A DNA stretch of 64,000 nt from Myotis daubentonii (GCF_963259705.1 NC_081853.1:2852001-2916000); one strand, 5' to 3'; positions 12,001 to 23,567 are shown, counted from the stretch's first letter. Notes: generated by a model from the sequence alone, not told the origin. Numbers and translations are program-made.

Positions 12001-12461
12001 TGGGCTGGGGGGGAGCCCTCCCTCTCCCGGGTCCCAGGCCGGTGGGGCTGCCGCTGGGGGGAGCTGGGCCTGGGCGCTCTTCCCGCCCGGAGGCACGTGA
12101 CCGGCCTGTCCTGCTGTGAACATGAGTTTTTTCGCACACGGTCAGGCGTTTTCAAAGGGTTCCACCTTTTCCTGTGTGATGTCACCGGCCGCCCTCCCGC
12201 TGCCCCCCAGCCTGACCCGGCCGCAGTGGACGCGGCAGGCAGGTGCTCCTCTCCCCGGACATGTCCTGGCCAGGGCACAGGCCGGAAGTGGACAGGGAGC
12301 TTCTTGATCTTCAGGGAACTGCCGGCTCTAACCTTGTTTGTTAGTCGCAGACTAAATACGCTCACACTTCAGTGCCCAAAGCAGCATCTGCTGGTGTGGA
12401 GGAAGGACTATGCTCAGTAGTTACCCAGTCGCTAATGGAAGAAACATTTAAGTAAATAAAA

Positions 12462-12463
<2 letters not shown>
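12001..12463. other. Intronic sequence bordering the CpG island
   Basis: GC-rich to 12290, then ordinary. Nothing recognised. Confidence 0.4.

Positions 12464-12507
<44 letters not shown>
12464..12507. repeat. (GT)n microsatellite
   Basis: 22 uninterrupted GT dinucleotides. Confidence 0.95.
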
Positions 12508-12509
<2 letters not shown>

Positions 12510-13100
12510 CTGTTGCGATGCTGGGGTTTTCAATGCTCAGAAGTTGTACCACTTTGCCATAGTGTGTGTGTGAGTGCGTCAGGACGATTTGTTTACCAGG
12601 AGAAGCGATCGCAGGGAAATGGAGTGAGGGGCGGTCCTCCCTGGGCTGTTGGGGAGGTGTGGGTGGGCCGAGAGCGGGTGTGGGAACAGGCTTTTCCTGG
12701 CATCTCTTCTGTTTGATGACCATCCGCGTTCCCAGCGCCGGGCTTTGTTTTTCCTGGATGGCATGTTTGATTATTTATCAGAAGGGGAAGGGAGTAGCTG
12801 AAGCAAACAAACATGTGACCAAGTTCTGTTTTGTTTTCCACTCAGAAAGCCATGTCCTTTAACAGACGGACATGGCTATAATACATGCATTGTTTGGTGA
12901 TAAAAGGAAATTAAATGTGTCATTTTGTTTTGAAGGCAAGTGAGTTAACCGGTAAGACACCAAAGCCTTTTAGCCTGGTGCGAATTCGCCAGGTTCTTGA
13001 CTGAGAATTGGCCTGTTGGGATGTGTGGTGTCCGAGTGGTCCGGCTTTCTAGATGCTTCGCTTAGTTACGTCCGCCTCAGTAGCTCCGCTTCTTTCTGTG
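12508..13100. other. Intronic sequence, nothing recognised
   Basis: Ordinary composition. The open frames are not gene-like. Confidence 0.5.
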
Positions 13101-13103
13101 GTG

Positions 13104-13199
13104 TATGTGTGCGAGCTTGTGTACGCACGTGTGCGTGTGTGTGTGTGTGTGCGTGTGTGTGCTTGTGTGTCCGTGTGTGCACGTACCTGCGTGTACCTG

Positions 13200-13241
<42 letters not shown>
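13104..13241. repeat. Compound GT-rich microsatellite
   Basis: Alternating purine-pyrimidine DNA dominated by GT with GC, TACCTG and CTTG interruptions, ending in a pure GT run. The cysteine/valine-rich translated frames across it are artefacts. Confidence 0.9.
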
Positions 13242-13244
<3 letters not shown>

Positions 13245-14143
13245 GGACAAACCAGCTTTGTTGAAGTCTATATCCTGGCTTTAGATCTAAACATGATTGG
13301 CTCAGTTAAAGGGAAATCTACCAGCACGGCTCCTTCACGCTCACCGGGCAGTTTGTTAGCTGCCGACTGTTGCTGCTCTCTTTACAGGTGCCAGGCCCCT
13401 GTGTACCCCTGCGCCCTAGAAAGCTGTCCTGCCATGATCTTGGACTGTTATCTCAGATTAAGTCCTTGAGAGGCCTGGAGAAAGGTTCAAAGCTACATTA
13501 AAAGGAGATTTTTAAAAAGCAAACTAAAATTTCACTGGTTTTGTTTCAATCCTCAGGTGTAGGATTTCTGAGACTGCGTGTAGCTATTCCTTATCCATAG
13601 GCAGGCACTGACAGGTGTGCACACATGGGCACATTCTTAATAACTGGAACATGGTTTCCTACACAGACTTCCTCAGGTGCAGAGCCTGCAAAACGGAGGC
13701 GCCTGATCCAAGCACAGTGCCTGGCCCTGCCGCCTGCAGCCTTATAAATCGCAGTGAAGGTCTGTCCGTTGCCTCTGTGTTTTGGCCTGTGAACTGGGAA
13801 TCAGCACCCGGAGGGACCCCTCTTCACTGGCTGAACACGGGAACAGTGCAGCAGACGGGACACAGCTTCCGGGCAGCCCTGCATGTGTGCGTGTGTGTGC
13901 GTGTGTGTGGCAGGCATGGCTTTGCACCCAGAGGACAACCATGGAAGCAGAGCCTTGCAGTCTCCTCTGTTGTCACCTGGGGTGACTTTCCAAAAGGCAG
14001 TTCCATTGCATCATTCTTTGACCTCTGGGGAGCCTGTCTGTGGGCACCCGAGTGCCTGCCTAATGCACCCTCACCAGCGCTCAGACACCCTTGGGATCTA
14101 GGTGGGCTGCAAAGAGGATCCTGCTTTGGAGGTGGGGAAATGT
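13242..14143. other. Intronic sequence, no gene recognised
   Basis: A short GT run lies near 13885-13910. The 178-codon plus-strand frame starting at 13615 has no recognisable features. Confidence 0.5.
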
Positions 14144-14201
14144 TCTTCTAGCATGAGCTTATCACGTTCATAGCCAGCACTCATTCATAAGACACTTTTT
14201 A
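14144..14201 (+). repeat. 58-bp duplicated segment, copy 1
   Basis: From TCTTCTAGCATGAGCTTAT to ACACTTTTTA. It matches 14969-15026 with only a few substitutions. Origin unknown. Confidence 0.8.
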
Positions 14202-14968
14202 ATGGGCACCTCTCCGGGGTGTCTGGGCTTCCTGTCCAGCCAGACGAGGCCTGGACGGGCTATGGGACCCACTGCCCTGGGAAGCCTTGTCCTGGGCACC
14301 TCGGCGCCCCGCCATCACCGGGAACGCACCACCCTGGCGACGCGGCCTGAAGCCACAGCGGGCGCTCCTGCAGCTGGAGGGATCAGTGAGGAGGAACCGG
14401 GCTTTGTTTCATTCTCTTTAGGGTCAAATTAGGATTTATTTTAAAGATACAGCACGGTCTGGAAATTCTGAATTTTGTTTTGCTTCACTGTAACTCAATA
14501 TGATGTTGGCAATTTCACTTCCACAAAAATCAAGTTAGTTTGTTCCTTGTAAAGAAGCAGACTCTGCGTGCTGCCTGCGCAGTCAGTGGGAAGGGGTTTT
14601 GGAATCGCCTGCATGCGCTGGGGTCAGAGGAAGTGAGCCCCCTGTTCCCAGCTGGCACTGCCCCGGGCCGGGCCCTCCCTGGGTGCTGAGCCCATGCAGT
14701 CAGGCCCGTGCCTGCGCCCTGTTGTGGTGAGAGCTGCTCCCGGAGACTCCGGAGGAGGCGGGCACATGCAGGGTGTTGGACACACAATCCTGTTTGTTTG
14801 TTGGAACCTGAAGATAGAAAGCAGATTGGGAAAATCTCTATTCAACATGTGTGTTTAATTTTAAAAAGTACTTTTCAAAAATCCATAAATAATGATTCCC
14901 CTTTTGTTTAAGAAAAGTAAATGTAGGCGATGATATTATACTTTATTTTTTTCCTAATTAATGTTTTT
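14202..14968. other. Intronic sequence between the duplicated segments
   Basis: GC-rich at the left (CpG-rich around 14225-14370), AT-rich at the right. No gene or repeat recognised. Confidence 0.4.
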
Positions 14969-15026
14969 TCTTCTAGCATGAGCTTATGACATTCATGGCC
15001 AGCACTCATTCATAGAGCACTTTTTA
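14969..15026 (+). repeat. 58-bp duplicated segment, copy 2
   Basis: Near-identical to 14144-14201 and 825 bp downstream of it. The Ves SINE at 15044 is inserted just after it. Confidence 0.8.
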
Positions 15027-15043
15027 AAGTCACTTGACGTCCT

Positions 15044-15269
15044 TGCCCTAGCTGATTTGGCTTAGTGACTAGAACGGTGGCCTGCAGATGAAGGGTCCAG
15101 GGTTTGATTCTGGTTAACGGCACGCGCCTGGCTTGCGGGCTTGATCCCCAGTAGCGGGTGTGCAGGAGGCAGCCAATCAATGATGCCCTCTCATCATTGA
15201 TGTTTCTATCTCTCTCCCTCTCCCTTCCTCTCTGAAATCAATACAAATATATTTAAAAAATAAATAAAA
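15044..15269 (+). mobile_element. Ves SINE (tRNA-derived)
   Basis: Begins TGCCCTAGCTGATTTGGC, contains degraded pol III box A and B regions (TTAGTGACTAGAA; GGGTTTGATTCT), the GTGTGCAGGAGGCAGCCAAT block, a CT-rich stretch and an AT-rich tail. Flanks TCACTTGACGTCCT (15030-15043) and TCACTTGAGAAGTCCT (15270-15285) look like an imperfect target duplication. Confidence 0.9.
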
Positions 15270-15313
15270 TCACTTGAGAAGTCCTAGTGTATGTCAGGCC
15301 TATGCACTACATA

Positions 15314-15479
15314 TCTATAATAATAATAATAACGGCGTAATATGCTAATTAGGCCGGATGTCCTTCTGGACAAAGCCGGGGCTGCCAGGGAAGCCGGGTC
15401 CAGTGCCAGAGGGAACCCGGTGCGGCAGCCTGGGAAGGAAGGCCTGCCCTTGCACGGATGTCATGCATCGGGCCTCTAG
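15314..15479 (+). mobile_element. HeliBat-type Helitron, short non-autonomous copy
   Basis: Starts TCTATAATAATAATAATAAC and ends GCATCGGGCCTCTAG, the TC...CTAG ends of a Helitron, inserted between A (15313) and T (15480). No coding capacity. At 166 bp it has lost most of the interior compared with the ~390-bp copies in the window. Confidence 0.9.
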
Positions 15480-16307
15480 TGTGAGTTAAAATGAAGGAAC
15501 TTCTATTTTCTCCCATTCTTACTAAGTACTTGTGTGGGGCCACCGGGCAGCAGTGCTGGCGCGGGGGCTCGAACCCAGACAGAACGACTGGCGGGCGCGT
15601 CTGCTTCTGTGGAGATGCGTGACTGCTTTGGAAAGCAAACTTCTATTTCTTTGGAGTTGCTATGATTCTCCCAAGGTCAGTAAGTTCGCCAAATTCCCAA
15701 AGTATCCTTATTTCTTCATGCCCGGAGCCTGGGTCCACCTTGTGCTCCGCTGTGGTGACAGGAAGTCCCCAAGGCCCTTGCACTCTGGGGCACAACTCTG
15801 AACGCAGCTGCCCGGCTGATGAGCTAAGGTCTGTTTTTAATCCCCTTTTTAAGAAAATGTTTCTAATTTTTGGTCAGAGCAGTTGAATCTGTTCGTCTTT
15901 TGCAGTGTTCAGTATCTGTAATAAGTATGTATATTCACATAAAGGATAAAATCTTCAAAAAGTTCACTAACCATAGTCTTCTAAATATTAATTAGATATA
16001 TTTTGCTAAAGGTTTCTCCATTTTTCTTTTAAATCTGTCTCGTCAGGCAAGTAGTTGTAGTGTCGTGTGACTGGGAGAGGACAGACCCAGGGTGGTGGGC
16101 CCATGGCCGGCCGGGCTGAGCCGTGTGGAAGGACATGGAGGGTCTGTCTGACCCAGCTGTGGGCGTGTTGTGTGAATTGCTGCTGCGGGAGGCGGTGTGG
16201 GAGCCACAGCGTGCCAGGCAGGCAGCGTGGTGGCTCTGCACCGGCGGGGTCCTCGCAGCAGCACCATCTCGCCCTCGCTCACCGTTGGGCCAGAAGCAAC
16301 TGTCTTG
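15480..16307. other. Intronic sequence, no gene recognised
   Basis: Mixed composition. The frames at 15532-15886 and 16029-16350 overlap on both strands without features. Confidence 0.5.
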
Positions 16308-16315
16308 TTCTAAGA

Positions 16316-16562
16316 CAGTGATTCCGACCCTGTGCGCCGCGAGTGTTTAAAACGGGCACCGCCACACGGTCAGCAGGGCCACTGACCTCTTTCCCTTTGA
16401 CGGTCAAATAAAAAAAATGACAACAGTAGCTGTCGGTGTGAATGAATCAAAATTTTACCTATTTTTTTTTTTTTTTGTCAGGTGGTCAAGATAATATTCT
16501 TTTGGGTGTGCCACAGAATTTTAGTTTATGTGCCGTGAGATGGGAAAGGCTAAAAGTCGCTG
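16316..16562 (+). mobile_element. hAT MITE (247 bp)
   Basis: Starts CAGTGATTCCGACCC and ends AAAAGTCGCTG, with related inverted ends. Flanked by TTCTAAGA (16308-16315) and TGCTAAGA (16563-16570), an 8-bp duplication with one mismatch. The interior has TGTGCGCCGCGAG on the left and TGTGCCGTGAGATGGG on the right. Confidence 0.75.
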
Positions 16563-16570
16563 TGCTAAGA

Positions 16571-16894
16571 GCCGGGGGCAGGCCGGGATTCTCCCTGCTC
16601 CGGCTTGAAGAAGGGATGAGGGTCAGAGGGTGATGGTGATGGCATTAGTATCCCACGGAGGTGGGCGTGCTCCCATGGGTGCAGGGCGAAGCACAGGAGT
16701 GGGGGCACAGACAGCTGGGCTGCACCCCTCCCTGTGTGCCTGAGGGGGTCCCACCGTGGCCACAGGGACCAGGCTGCTGCTGGCTCCCTTGGGCCCGGAG
16801 TCATTAAGCAGCTCTGCAGCTTTAGGGAATTGGGTTATGAACAGGGTTTTTAGGGAAAGGTAGAATTTTTTTTTAATTATTTTTTTCTTTTCAT
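16571..16894. other. Intronic sequence, nothing recognised
   Basis: GC-rich left part and T-rich right part. No repeat recognised. Confidence 0.45.
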
Positions 16895-17165
16895 TTTTTA
16901 AGGAGATACCTTTGACATACAGAAATTGTATATATTTAAGGTTTACAACTCCATGTTTTTATCTTTGTATACATTGTGGAAAAGATCGCTACAATCACGC
17001 TAAATAAGTTATCCATCACCTCTACATAGCTACTCTTGTGTGTGTGTGTAGTGAGATTTAATTGGAGGTGTATCCTGTTTGAAAATCTCAAGCATATGAT
17101 AGTAAGTATCCTCACCAGCTACACATTAGATCTCCGGAATGTGTTCATTTCACACAATCTCCCCC
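16895..17165 (+). mobile_element. L1 3' end fragment
   Basis: The order GTATATATTTAAGGTTTACA, GTATACATTGTGGAAAAGAT, TTATCCATCACCTCTACATA, a GT-rich patch, then TACACATTAGATCTCCGGAA follows the 3' untranslated region of old mammalian L1 families. No coding remnant. Confidence 0.75.
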
Positions 17166-17636
17166 ACGCTCTCCCCAGGCCCTGGCAGCCCCCCGCCGCG
17201 CTCTGCTCCCCTGAGTTCCTTTCTCTAGGCCCCCTGTATCTCGGTGAGCTCCTGCCGCGTTCGTCTCAGAAAGGTGGGCCGGAAGGTGGGAGCTACTTGG
17301 ATGCCTGTGGACATGGCGGAGGACATGGGGGGCGGCTCTGCAGACGAGGCCCTGGCTCAGGGCTCTGGGCTGAGGGTCAGGTGGGAAGGAGCATGTCTTT
17401 GTGCGGGGCAAGAGGCAGTAAAGCTCGGTGTGCGGTTGCCACCCACCCTGGACGGCCGTTCTCTTCATCCTGAAGGCCAGCCCACACTCGCTCGCCCGCT
17501 CACTCGGGCACTCAGCCCCTGGACTGCGGGTCTGTCTGTCGGGATTGCCCGTGGCCGGACCTGGGCTGGCGGGTGAGCTGGGCAGCGTGTGAGCGTCAAG
17601 TTCCCGGGAGATGATGTTTGTTTCCCTCAGTTCCCC
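17166..17636. other. Intronic sequence, nothing recognised
   Basis: GC-rich with overlapping chance frames on both strands. Confidence 0.45.
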
Positions 17637-17825
17637 GTGCTGACCACTCGCTGGACTTGCAACCTGGGGAAGTCACGGAACCTCACAAGCTTTAGGTTTT
17701 CCATTTTAAGTCAGCATCATAAATAAGCCCTGCCCTGCTTCCCTCAGAAACGCTGGGAGCAGGAAGTAAATAGTAAGTGTGAAGCGACTAGATGGCATAG
17801 TTCCTGGCACGTAAACAACTCAGTA
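17637..17825 (+). repeat. MIR SINE (forward)
   Basis: Shows GACTTGCAACCTGGGGAAGT, AACCTCACAAGCTTTAGG, then GAAGCGACTAGATGGC and TTCCTGGCACGTAA in MIR order. Confidence 0.6.
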
Positions 17826-20001
17826 CGATGCCTATTTCAGTGTCCCCCACACGGTGCGCTGCCTGCACTTGCCCGTGTTCCTAGCCTCCTCGGCCCCACG
17901 CTGGTGTACAGGTGGGGCTGGGCTACTGCAGTCACTTCTTAGAGAGGTATACGGAATTGGAGAGCGGTTATGTGCTTTTTGCTTTTTCTGTCCTGGCTAA
18001 CTTTGGCCACAAGGGAATAGGCACACGTTTCCGATGGTGGGTCTTGCATGGGCCCTTCCCTTCTTCCTGTTTTCATTTCTAGCTTCTGTCTTGTATCTCT
18101 CTCTGCTGAAATGTTTCCTCTGAACTGGTTTTCCTTCTTGCTTCTTTGCCCAAAATTCAGGTGAGAGAAGGACAGGATTTTGTCAAGCAGAGCATTCGCG
18201 GGTGCTCACCCCGAGGCATCCCCAGGGCGTGACGCACAGCACGAGGGAAGGGCCCGCACCACACGTGTCTGAGCAGAAGCCGCGGGCAGTGCTGCGGGTG
18301 AGCACAGGGAAGCCTCGTGGTTTTGAGCATGAGTCTAGCCACATTCTCTGAAGGCTTCAGAACCAGCCGGTCTCTTCCCACAGCACAAAGGGGTGTGAAT
18401 CGGGGCTCATCTCAGTGAGAGTGCTGGGCTGCGCCCGTGTAAAGGCAACTGCAGAAAGCAAAGGGCTAGGTAGGTGCCTTAATAGTTCCCCTTGATTCCG
18501 TTATCCACGCGTTTTCTGCTTTGGGAACTTGGGCCAACTTATTTATTTCTGGACACAATCTGGTCTTTCCTTAGCAGGGGAAAGGGGTTTGATGCGCTCA
18601 AACTTCACACTTGAGACCTTTCCTAATAAACTCGACTTCTGCTTTACTTCCCGGCAGCGCTCCTGTTGCCTGCAGCACGGCAGGCCAGGCGTGTCCTGTG
18701 GGCGCTCAGGAGCCTGACAGGCTGGGGCTGGGGCCGCGCTGGGCGGAATCCCTTGGAGACGCTCAGGTGCCGGAGACCTGGCGGCGCGACGCAGGGCCTG
18801 GCGGCTCCGCAGTCAGCGAGGAGTGTGTTCCCAGGCGGGGCAGGAGTGTGCTCCGGGCGTTCCCTTAGGAAGGACTTCAAACAGACGCCCTGACTGCTCA
18901 GCGCGCATGCTTATGCAGCTGATTTTGAAAGAGAATCAGATATCCTTTTCCTTTTTGTCTCATGACAATTCCTAACCTTTACCTTCTTTGGTAGGAAGTG
19001 TTTCCTATGCAGATACTTAATTTCACAAGGTTATTCATAATTGCAAATGAATATAGGGCTGACTAGCCCCTTCTGCCTCCGTGGTTGCTTTAGGGCTGGG
19101 ACTTGTATCGAGCGCCTCCTCTTGTCCACATGCCCTGCAGCCGTGTGCGGGTGGCGTGCGGTCCCCTGCTGAGGGCCCCGGTGCTGGTGCTGGCGCCTGG
19201 CACAGAGCACGCACACTCCGCTGTCCTTCAGTCCAGTCCTCCTAGAAAGAGAAACATACACCCTTTGTCATCTTTTCTCCCAAGAAAATACCCCCTAGTC
19301 AATTGCTGACGTTACAAAAAGCACACACACAACTCCAGCCTTCCTGTGCTCACGTCTTTCCATTATTTGTTAAGTTCTAAAGTAAAACAAAGTGAAGCTT
19401 ATAACTTTAAATGTCACAGCAGTGATAACCACCCCACGTGTAGCATACCGTCCTGCCAGCAGGACGTGGCCAAGCTGACGTGGAGGTGGGGGTGGGGGTG
19501 GGGAGTGTGCGGTGGCCCAGGAGCTGGAAGGGTGCCCTGTAGAGGCCTCGTCTCCTCACACGCACCTGGGCTGGCGCTGCCCAGGGCCCTGTCTCCTTAG
19601 TCCGGGCAGTGACAGGCGGGCACTTTGACATTTCCACTTCCTGTTCCTTTTGATTTTAACTCCAACACAATGTTGGAGGCTGTCAGGGCGGGGCTGTCTC
19701 TGCTCCAGTTTTCACCAGGTCAACCTGGTGCCATCGCAGAACCTTGTCTGCAAAGACTGGAGCGTGTGAGAAATCACGCTGTTAGGAATGCCCGAAGCAG
19801 AGGGCACTTTCTCCGTCGTCAGAACTCTGAGGACCAATGCTGCTGCCGAGAGCCTTTCCCTCGAGGTCACTGATTAAATCCAGTCTAAGGCTCTGCTGTC
19901 CGCCCCACCTGCTGTTGGGGGTTGAGCCAAGTGAATCAACTACGATGAATGCTCGGACTCTCCCCTTTTTATGCAGTATCCCAGGAGAGCCAGGTGCTGT
20001 G
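17826..20001. other. Intronic sequence, no gene recognised
   Basis: Holds only short frames on both strands and a G-rich (GGTGGG)n-like patch at 19483-19506. No confident repeat. Confidence 0.5.
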
Positions 20002-20110
20002 TGTGGTGTGGTGTGTGGTGTGTGCTGTGTGTGGTGTGGTGTGTGCTGTGTGTGGTGTGTGCTGTGTGCTGTGTGTGTGTGTGTGTGTGTGCAGTAGTAG
20101 TAGTAGTAGT
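20002..20110. repeat. GT-rich compound microsatellite with (TAG)n end
   Basis: GTGTGGTGTG-type and GTGTGCT-type units followed by pure GT, then about five AGT/TAG triplets. Confidence 0.9.
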
Positions 20111-21027
20111 TATATAAATAATATACTTGCACTCTGTTGGAGAGCTCACTGCCGTGGAACATTGTTGATTCTATGAGAGCACACTCAGTCCTATCAGGCA
20201 CTGGAGTAATTCCTTCTATAGTGACCCACAAACCTTTCCATCCTGCATGACGTGAGTGCTTGTCCGGAGCAGGAAGGCAGTGGATGCCCCGGTCTGGTAC
20301 AGAGCGATGGGCAGGCTGCGCGAGGTGTGAGGACTCGGTGAAGGTGGCTGCTCTAGCAGGTTTGCGCCACGATAGCAAATTCCTTCAGAGGGAAAAGGCT
20401 CTGCAGAGGCAACCGAGGCGTATGGAGGCTGAGAACCAAACGCGAGGACACTTCTTCCCTCCTCCGGTCCTCACGCTGCTTTTCATTGCCAGCTTTCCCT
20501 CCCCGCCCCCATGCACAGTGACTGCTGTTGAGCCTGTGAGATTATCCGAGAAGCAGGTTTGATCTTGAGGGGTGGGGAGAGTCTCGGGAAAGAAGTGAGA
20601 GGACAGGGCTGACTCTGAGCAGCCTCAGATGCTGGAAGCGGGACAAGTCCTAGGCAGACGGCAAAGAGCCGCTGGCCACTCGCCATGCCGCCTGCGGGCC
20701 CAGGTGTCGGGACCTCACACCCGACCCAGGAGGCTCACTCAGCTGCTGCAGATTATCTGTGGGGAGACACACGTGTTCAAAGTTTGCAACTAGTTTGAAA
20801 TCGTTTCAGATAAAAGAACACATGGATGTTATTTTGTTTTCCTGTTTCACTTCCTTTTCAGAAAATCAAAATGAGTTTGAGCTTTAAGAACGGCTCATTA
20901 GTAATGTCCTTGCATCTTAGCTAAATTTTGAAATTCTTTTGGGCAACTGATTGCAAGCTTTGTTTGTATAAAATTGTGTCCAGTGTGTCTTTGGGGAATC
21001 TCAGAAGACAGGGAGCAACCTGAGACG
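20111..21027. other. Intronic sequence, nothing recognised
   Basis: Ordinary composition. The frames at 20260-20686 overlap on both strands without features. Confidence 0.5.
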
Positions 21028-21185
21028 AGGGTTGGCAAACACAGAAATTTGAATTCCGTGCAATTTTAACGTCATAAAATGTTTTTCCTGTTATTATTTT
21101 CCCAGCTAGTTAAGTAAGTAGAAACCATTCTTATCTCATGAGCTGAACAGAAACAGGTTCTAAGTTGGATTTGCTCTGCGGACCC
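21028..21185 (+). mobile_element. Old hAT MITE fragment, TCAGCAAAC-type family
   Basis: GGGTTGGCAAACAC at the left, then AAATTTGAATTCCGTGCAAT and AAACCATTCTTATCTCATG match the interior of the hAT element at 41822-43256. No clear target duplication. Confidence 0.5.
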
Positions 21186-22195
21186 GTGACCTTGAGCTTG
21201 CAGTTGGTCATGTTTTTGGAAAGTCTGTGTCAGTGCTAATCTCAGCCCTCATCTCCAGGTGTGTCAGATAAGAAATTGTGTGAAAGTGTTCTGCCTTCTG
21301 CTGGCTGGCTTTAGGTCTGTGTGCATGCTGACTCAAACCATATTTTATGTCAACTTGTTGATGTTTCTTACAATATGATAAACATGTTTTTGAACACCAG
21401 CTATCTTGAGAAATGTGCTAAAACCTAGGGATTCCAGCCCCTAAAATATAAGCACCTGCCATGAACTTGAGATGTGCATAGCTCGAAAGTTGTAAATATG
21501 CTTATTTAAAACATAATTGGTAAATAACAGATGGTACTTATTTAATAGGAATGTGAAGACACTGTTAAGAATAAAGTAATCTTGAACCAATAGAATGGAA
21601 GGTGTGTCAAAACTATGCAGGTCCTCAGTGAGCATAGCAGCCTGGCCTGCCAATCAGCAGCAGGCTCCAGGCTCCAGGCTCAGCCTCCCTGTGGGCTGGG
21701 GCTGGGCTGGTGTTGTCCAGGAGGTGCTGACCATAGGTGGCTCCAATCCTTGTGCAGCGAGGGGCAGAGATGAGAGCCGGGTGGGGCGGGAGCGGCCTGC
21801 CCCTGCCTGGCCTGGGAGCTTGCAGACCCACTCATTTGAGCTTATTGAAGGGAAATCAATGTGACCATGTGTGGCCCGCTGAGGGCCTGGCTTCAGCAGT
21901 CACCTGCACTCTGACAGCCTTGAGCAGTCTTTCCTGTAACCCAAGCCCAGCACTGTCACACAGCGTCGCGTCGTGCAGTGCCTGGCAGTTGTCACGTCTG
22001 CTCTGAAGGCAGTGTGGACTCAGCCCAGCCCGGGAGCTGCCCCGAGAGTGAAAGATGCCGGGATGGAATGGACGTGTCAGTTACGGACATCAGCAGCTGG
22101 TCTGGACCTGGGGTCAGGGTGGATCCTTGCTTCCTGAAGGATGGCATTTGTCCTTTATTCATACCCTTCCTCTGTGTGTCTGCTCCCCTCGGTCC
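21186..22195. other. Intronic sequence, nothing recognised
   Basis: AT-rich to about 21600, then GC-rich. A short CAGGCTC tandem triplication lies near 21661-21681. Confidence 0.45.
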
Positions 22196-22197
22196 CT

Positions 22198-22198
22198 T

Positions 22199-22242
<44 letters not shown>
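22198..22242. repeat. (CA)n microsatellite
   Basis: About 22 CA dinucleotides. Confidence 0.95.
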
Positions 22243-22245
<3 letters not shown>

Positions 22246-22278
22246 CACATGCCTCCTTAGTCTAAATACAAAGGACCT

Positions 22279-22543
22279 GCCCTAGCTGGATTGGCTCAGT
22301 GGGTAGAGTGTCAGCCTGTGGACTGAAGGGTCGAGGATTCAATTCCAGTCAAGGGCACATGCTTCAGTTGCAGGTTCGATCCTTGGCCCTGGTCAGGTGA
22401 GTGCAGGAGGCAACCAGTCGAAGTCCCTCTCACATCAATGTTTCTCTCTCGGTGTCTCTCCCCCTCCCTTCCACTCTCTCTAAAAATCAATAGAAAAAAT
22501 ATCCCTTTGAAGATTAACAATAAACAAATAAGTAAATACATAC
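22279..22543 (+). mobile_element. Ves SINE (tRNA-derived)
   Basis: GCCCTAGCTGGATTGGCTCA head, box A TGGCTCAGTGGGTAGAG, box B-like GGATTCAATTCC, the GTGCAGGAGGCAACCAGT block, CT-rich stretch and a long AT-rich tail. Flanked by a perfect 13-bp duplication ATACAAAGGACCT at 22266-22278 and 22544-22556. Confidence 0.95.
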
Positions 22544-22580
22544 ATACAAAGGACCTAATTTCATCTCAAACAGGACCTCT

Positions 22581-22798
22581 TTTAAAAAATATATGTTTTT
22601 ATTGATTTCAGGGAGGAAGAAAGAGGGAGAGAGACATAGAAACATCAATGATGAAAGAGAATCATTGATCGGCTGCCTCCTGCACGCCATACACGGGGAC
22701 CAAGCCCGCAACCCCGGCATGTGCCCTGACCGGGACTCGAACTGTGACCCCCTGGTTCATAGGTCGATGCTCATCCACTGACCTACGCTGGCCAGGCA
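22581..22798 (-). mobile_element. Ves SINE (reverse)
   Basis: Tail at left (TTTTTATTGATTTCAGGGAG), GA-rich stretch, GGCTGCCTCCTGCACGCC, reverse box B GGACTCGAACTGTG, reverse box A region and GCTGGCCAGGCA end. It lies just downstream of the forward copy at 22279, making a close inverted pair. Confidence 0.92.
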
Positions 22799-22910
22799 TA
22801 TCTTTTCTTACATGCATCAGTTTCGGGTGTAGAACGGTGTAATTCAGCCTCTGCGTACACTCCTAGGCTACCACCCTCAAAAGTCTAGTTACCATCCACA
22901 CCGTGTGATT
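22799..22910 (+). repeat. L1 3'-end-like fragment
   Basis: CAAAAGTCTAGTTACCATCC resembles a phrase in L1 3' untranslated regions. Short and diverged. Confidence 0.35.
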
Positions 22911-23311
22911 GACCCTCTTGGCAGGAACTGGACTGTCTGAAGGGACCTTTCTCCAGTTGTTGCTGAGATCCTGTTATGAAAATAAGACAAGCACATCCTC
23001 ACTCCTTAGTTGTTTTGAAACAAATCTCTGACGTTCAGGCTGTGCGTCTGAGATGAAAGACATTGATCTGGTTTGATGCATAGCAGGTGACAGTGCTCAG
23101 GCCAGGGAACCCGCGGACACACTGGCTGGTCTCTCCGCGACTTCCAATGGAGGCCCCATCGGTCCTGCCGGGTGTCCACTGACCAGCAGTGCACATGACA
23201 GTAGCATTTTGGACTTCTTACCAGGGTACCAGACATTTGTATAACAATGCTCGGATATACTAGTAGTTGTGTATACTAAGGATTTATTTCTCTTCTTTTT
23301 TTGATGACAAT
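22911..23311. other. Intronic sequence, nothing recognised
   Basis: Ordinary composition. Short minus-strand frames without features. Confidence 0.5.
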
Positions 23312-23315
23312 TTAA

Positions 23316-23567
23316 CCCTTTGAGTGCCAACCAATATCCTAGGAACTATGCTAAAATTGCCAAGGCATTTTTGCTGATTTTACAGCAGTTTAGGAAAAAA
23401 ATTATGAATCGCAAGTAAATGAAGTTACATATTCAATATCTTCCACAAAATTGTCATCTTCACAGCAAGAATTGACATATTTAGCAATGTCATCATCACT
23501 AATAAAAGCAGACTTAGAACTGGACACTGCAGGAGGAGCGCGATCGCGCTCCCCGGCGCTCTAGGGG
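23316..23567 (-). mobile_element. Non-autonomous piggyBac element with transposase N-terminal remnant
   Basis: TTAA flanks on both sides (23312-23315, 23568-23571) and ends CCCTTTGAGTGCC / GGCGCTCTAGGGG give the TTAA target and CCC...GGG termini of piggyBac. Read on the minus strand, the interior gives SAFISDDDIAKYV and CCEDDNFVEDIEY in one frame, the acidic style of a piggyBac transposase N terminus; the catalytic core is absent. An 18-bp perfect palindrome GGAGCGCGATCGCGCTCC lies just inside the right end. At 252 bp it is a deletion derivative that would need a transposase in trans. Confidence 0.85.

Noticed and set aside
11197..12365. Several 140-229 codon frames around the CpG island
   Set aside because: Same composition effect; proline/arginine/glycine-rich in all frames with no family motif.
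20002..20097. Cysteine/valine-rich frames at GT repeats (also 12464-12507 and 13104-13241)
   Set aside because: They are artefacts of translating GT dinucleotide runs.
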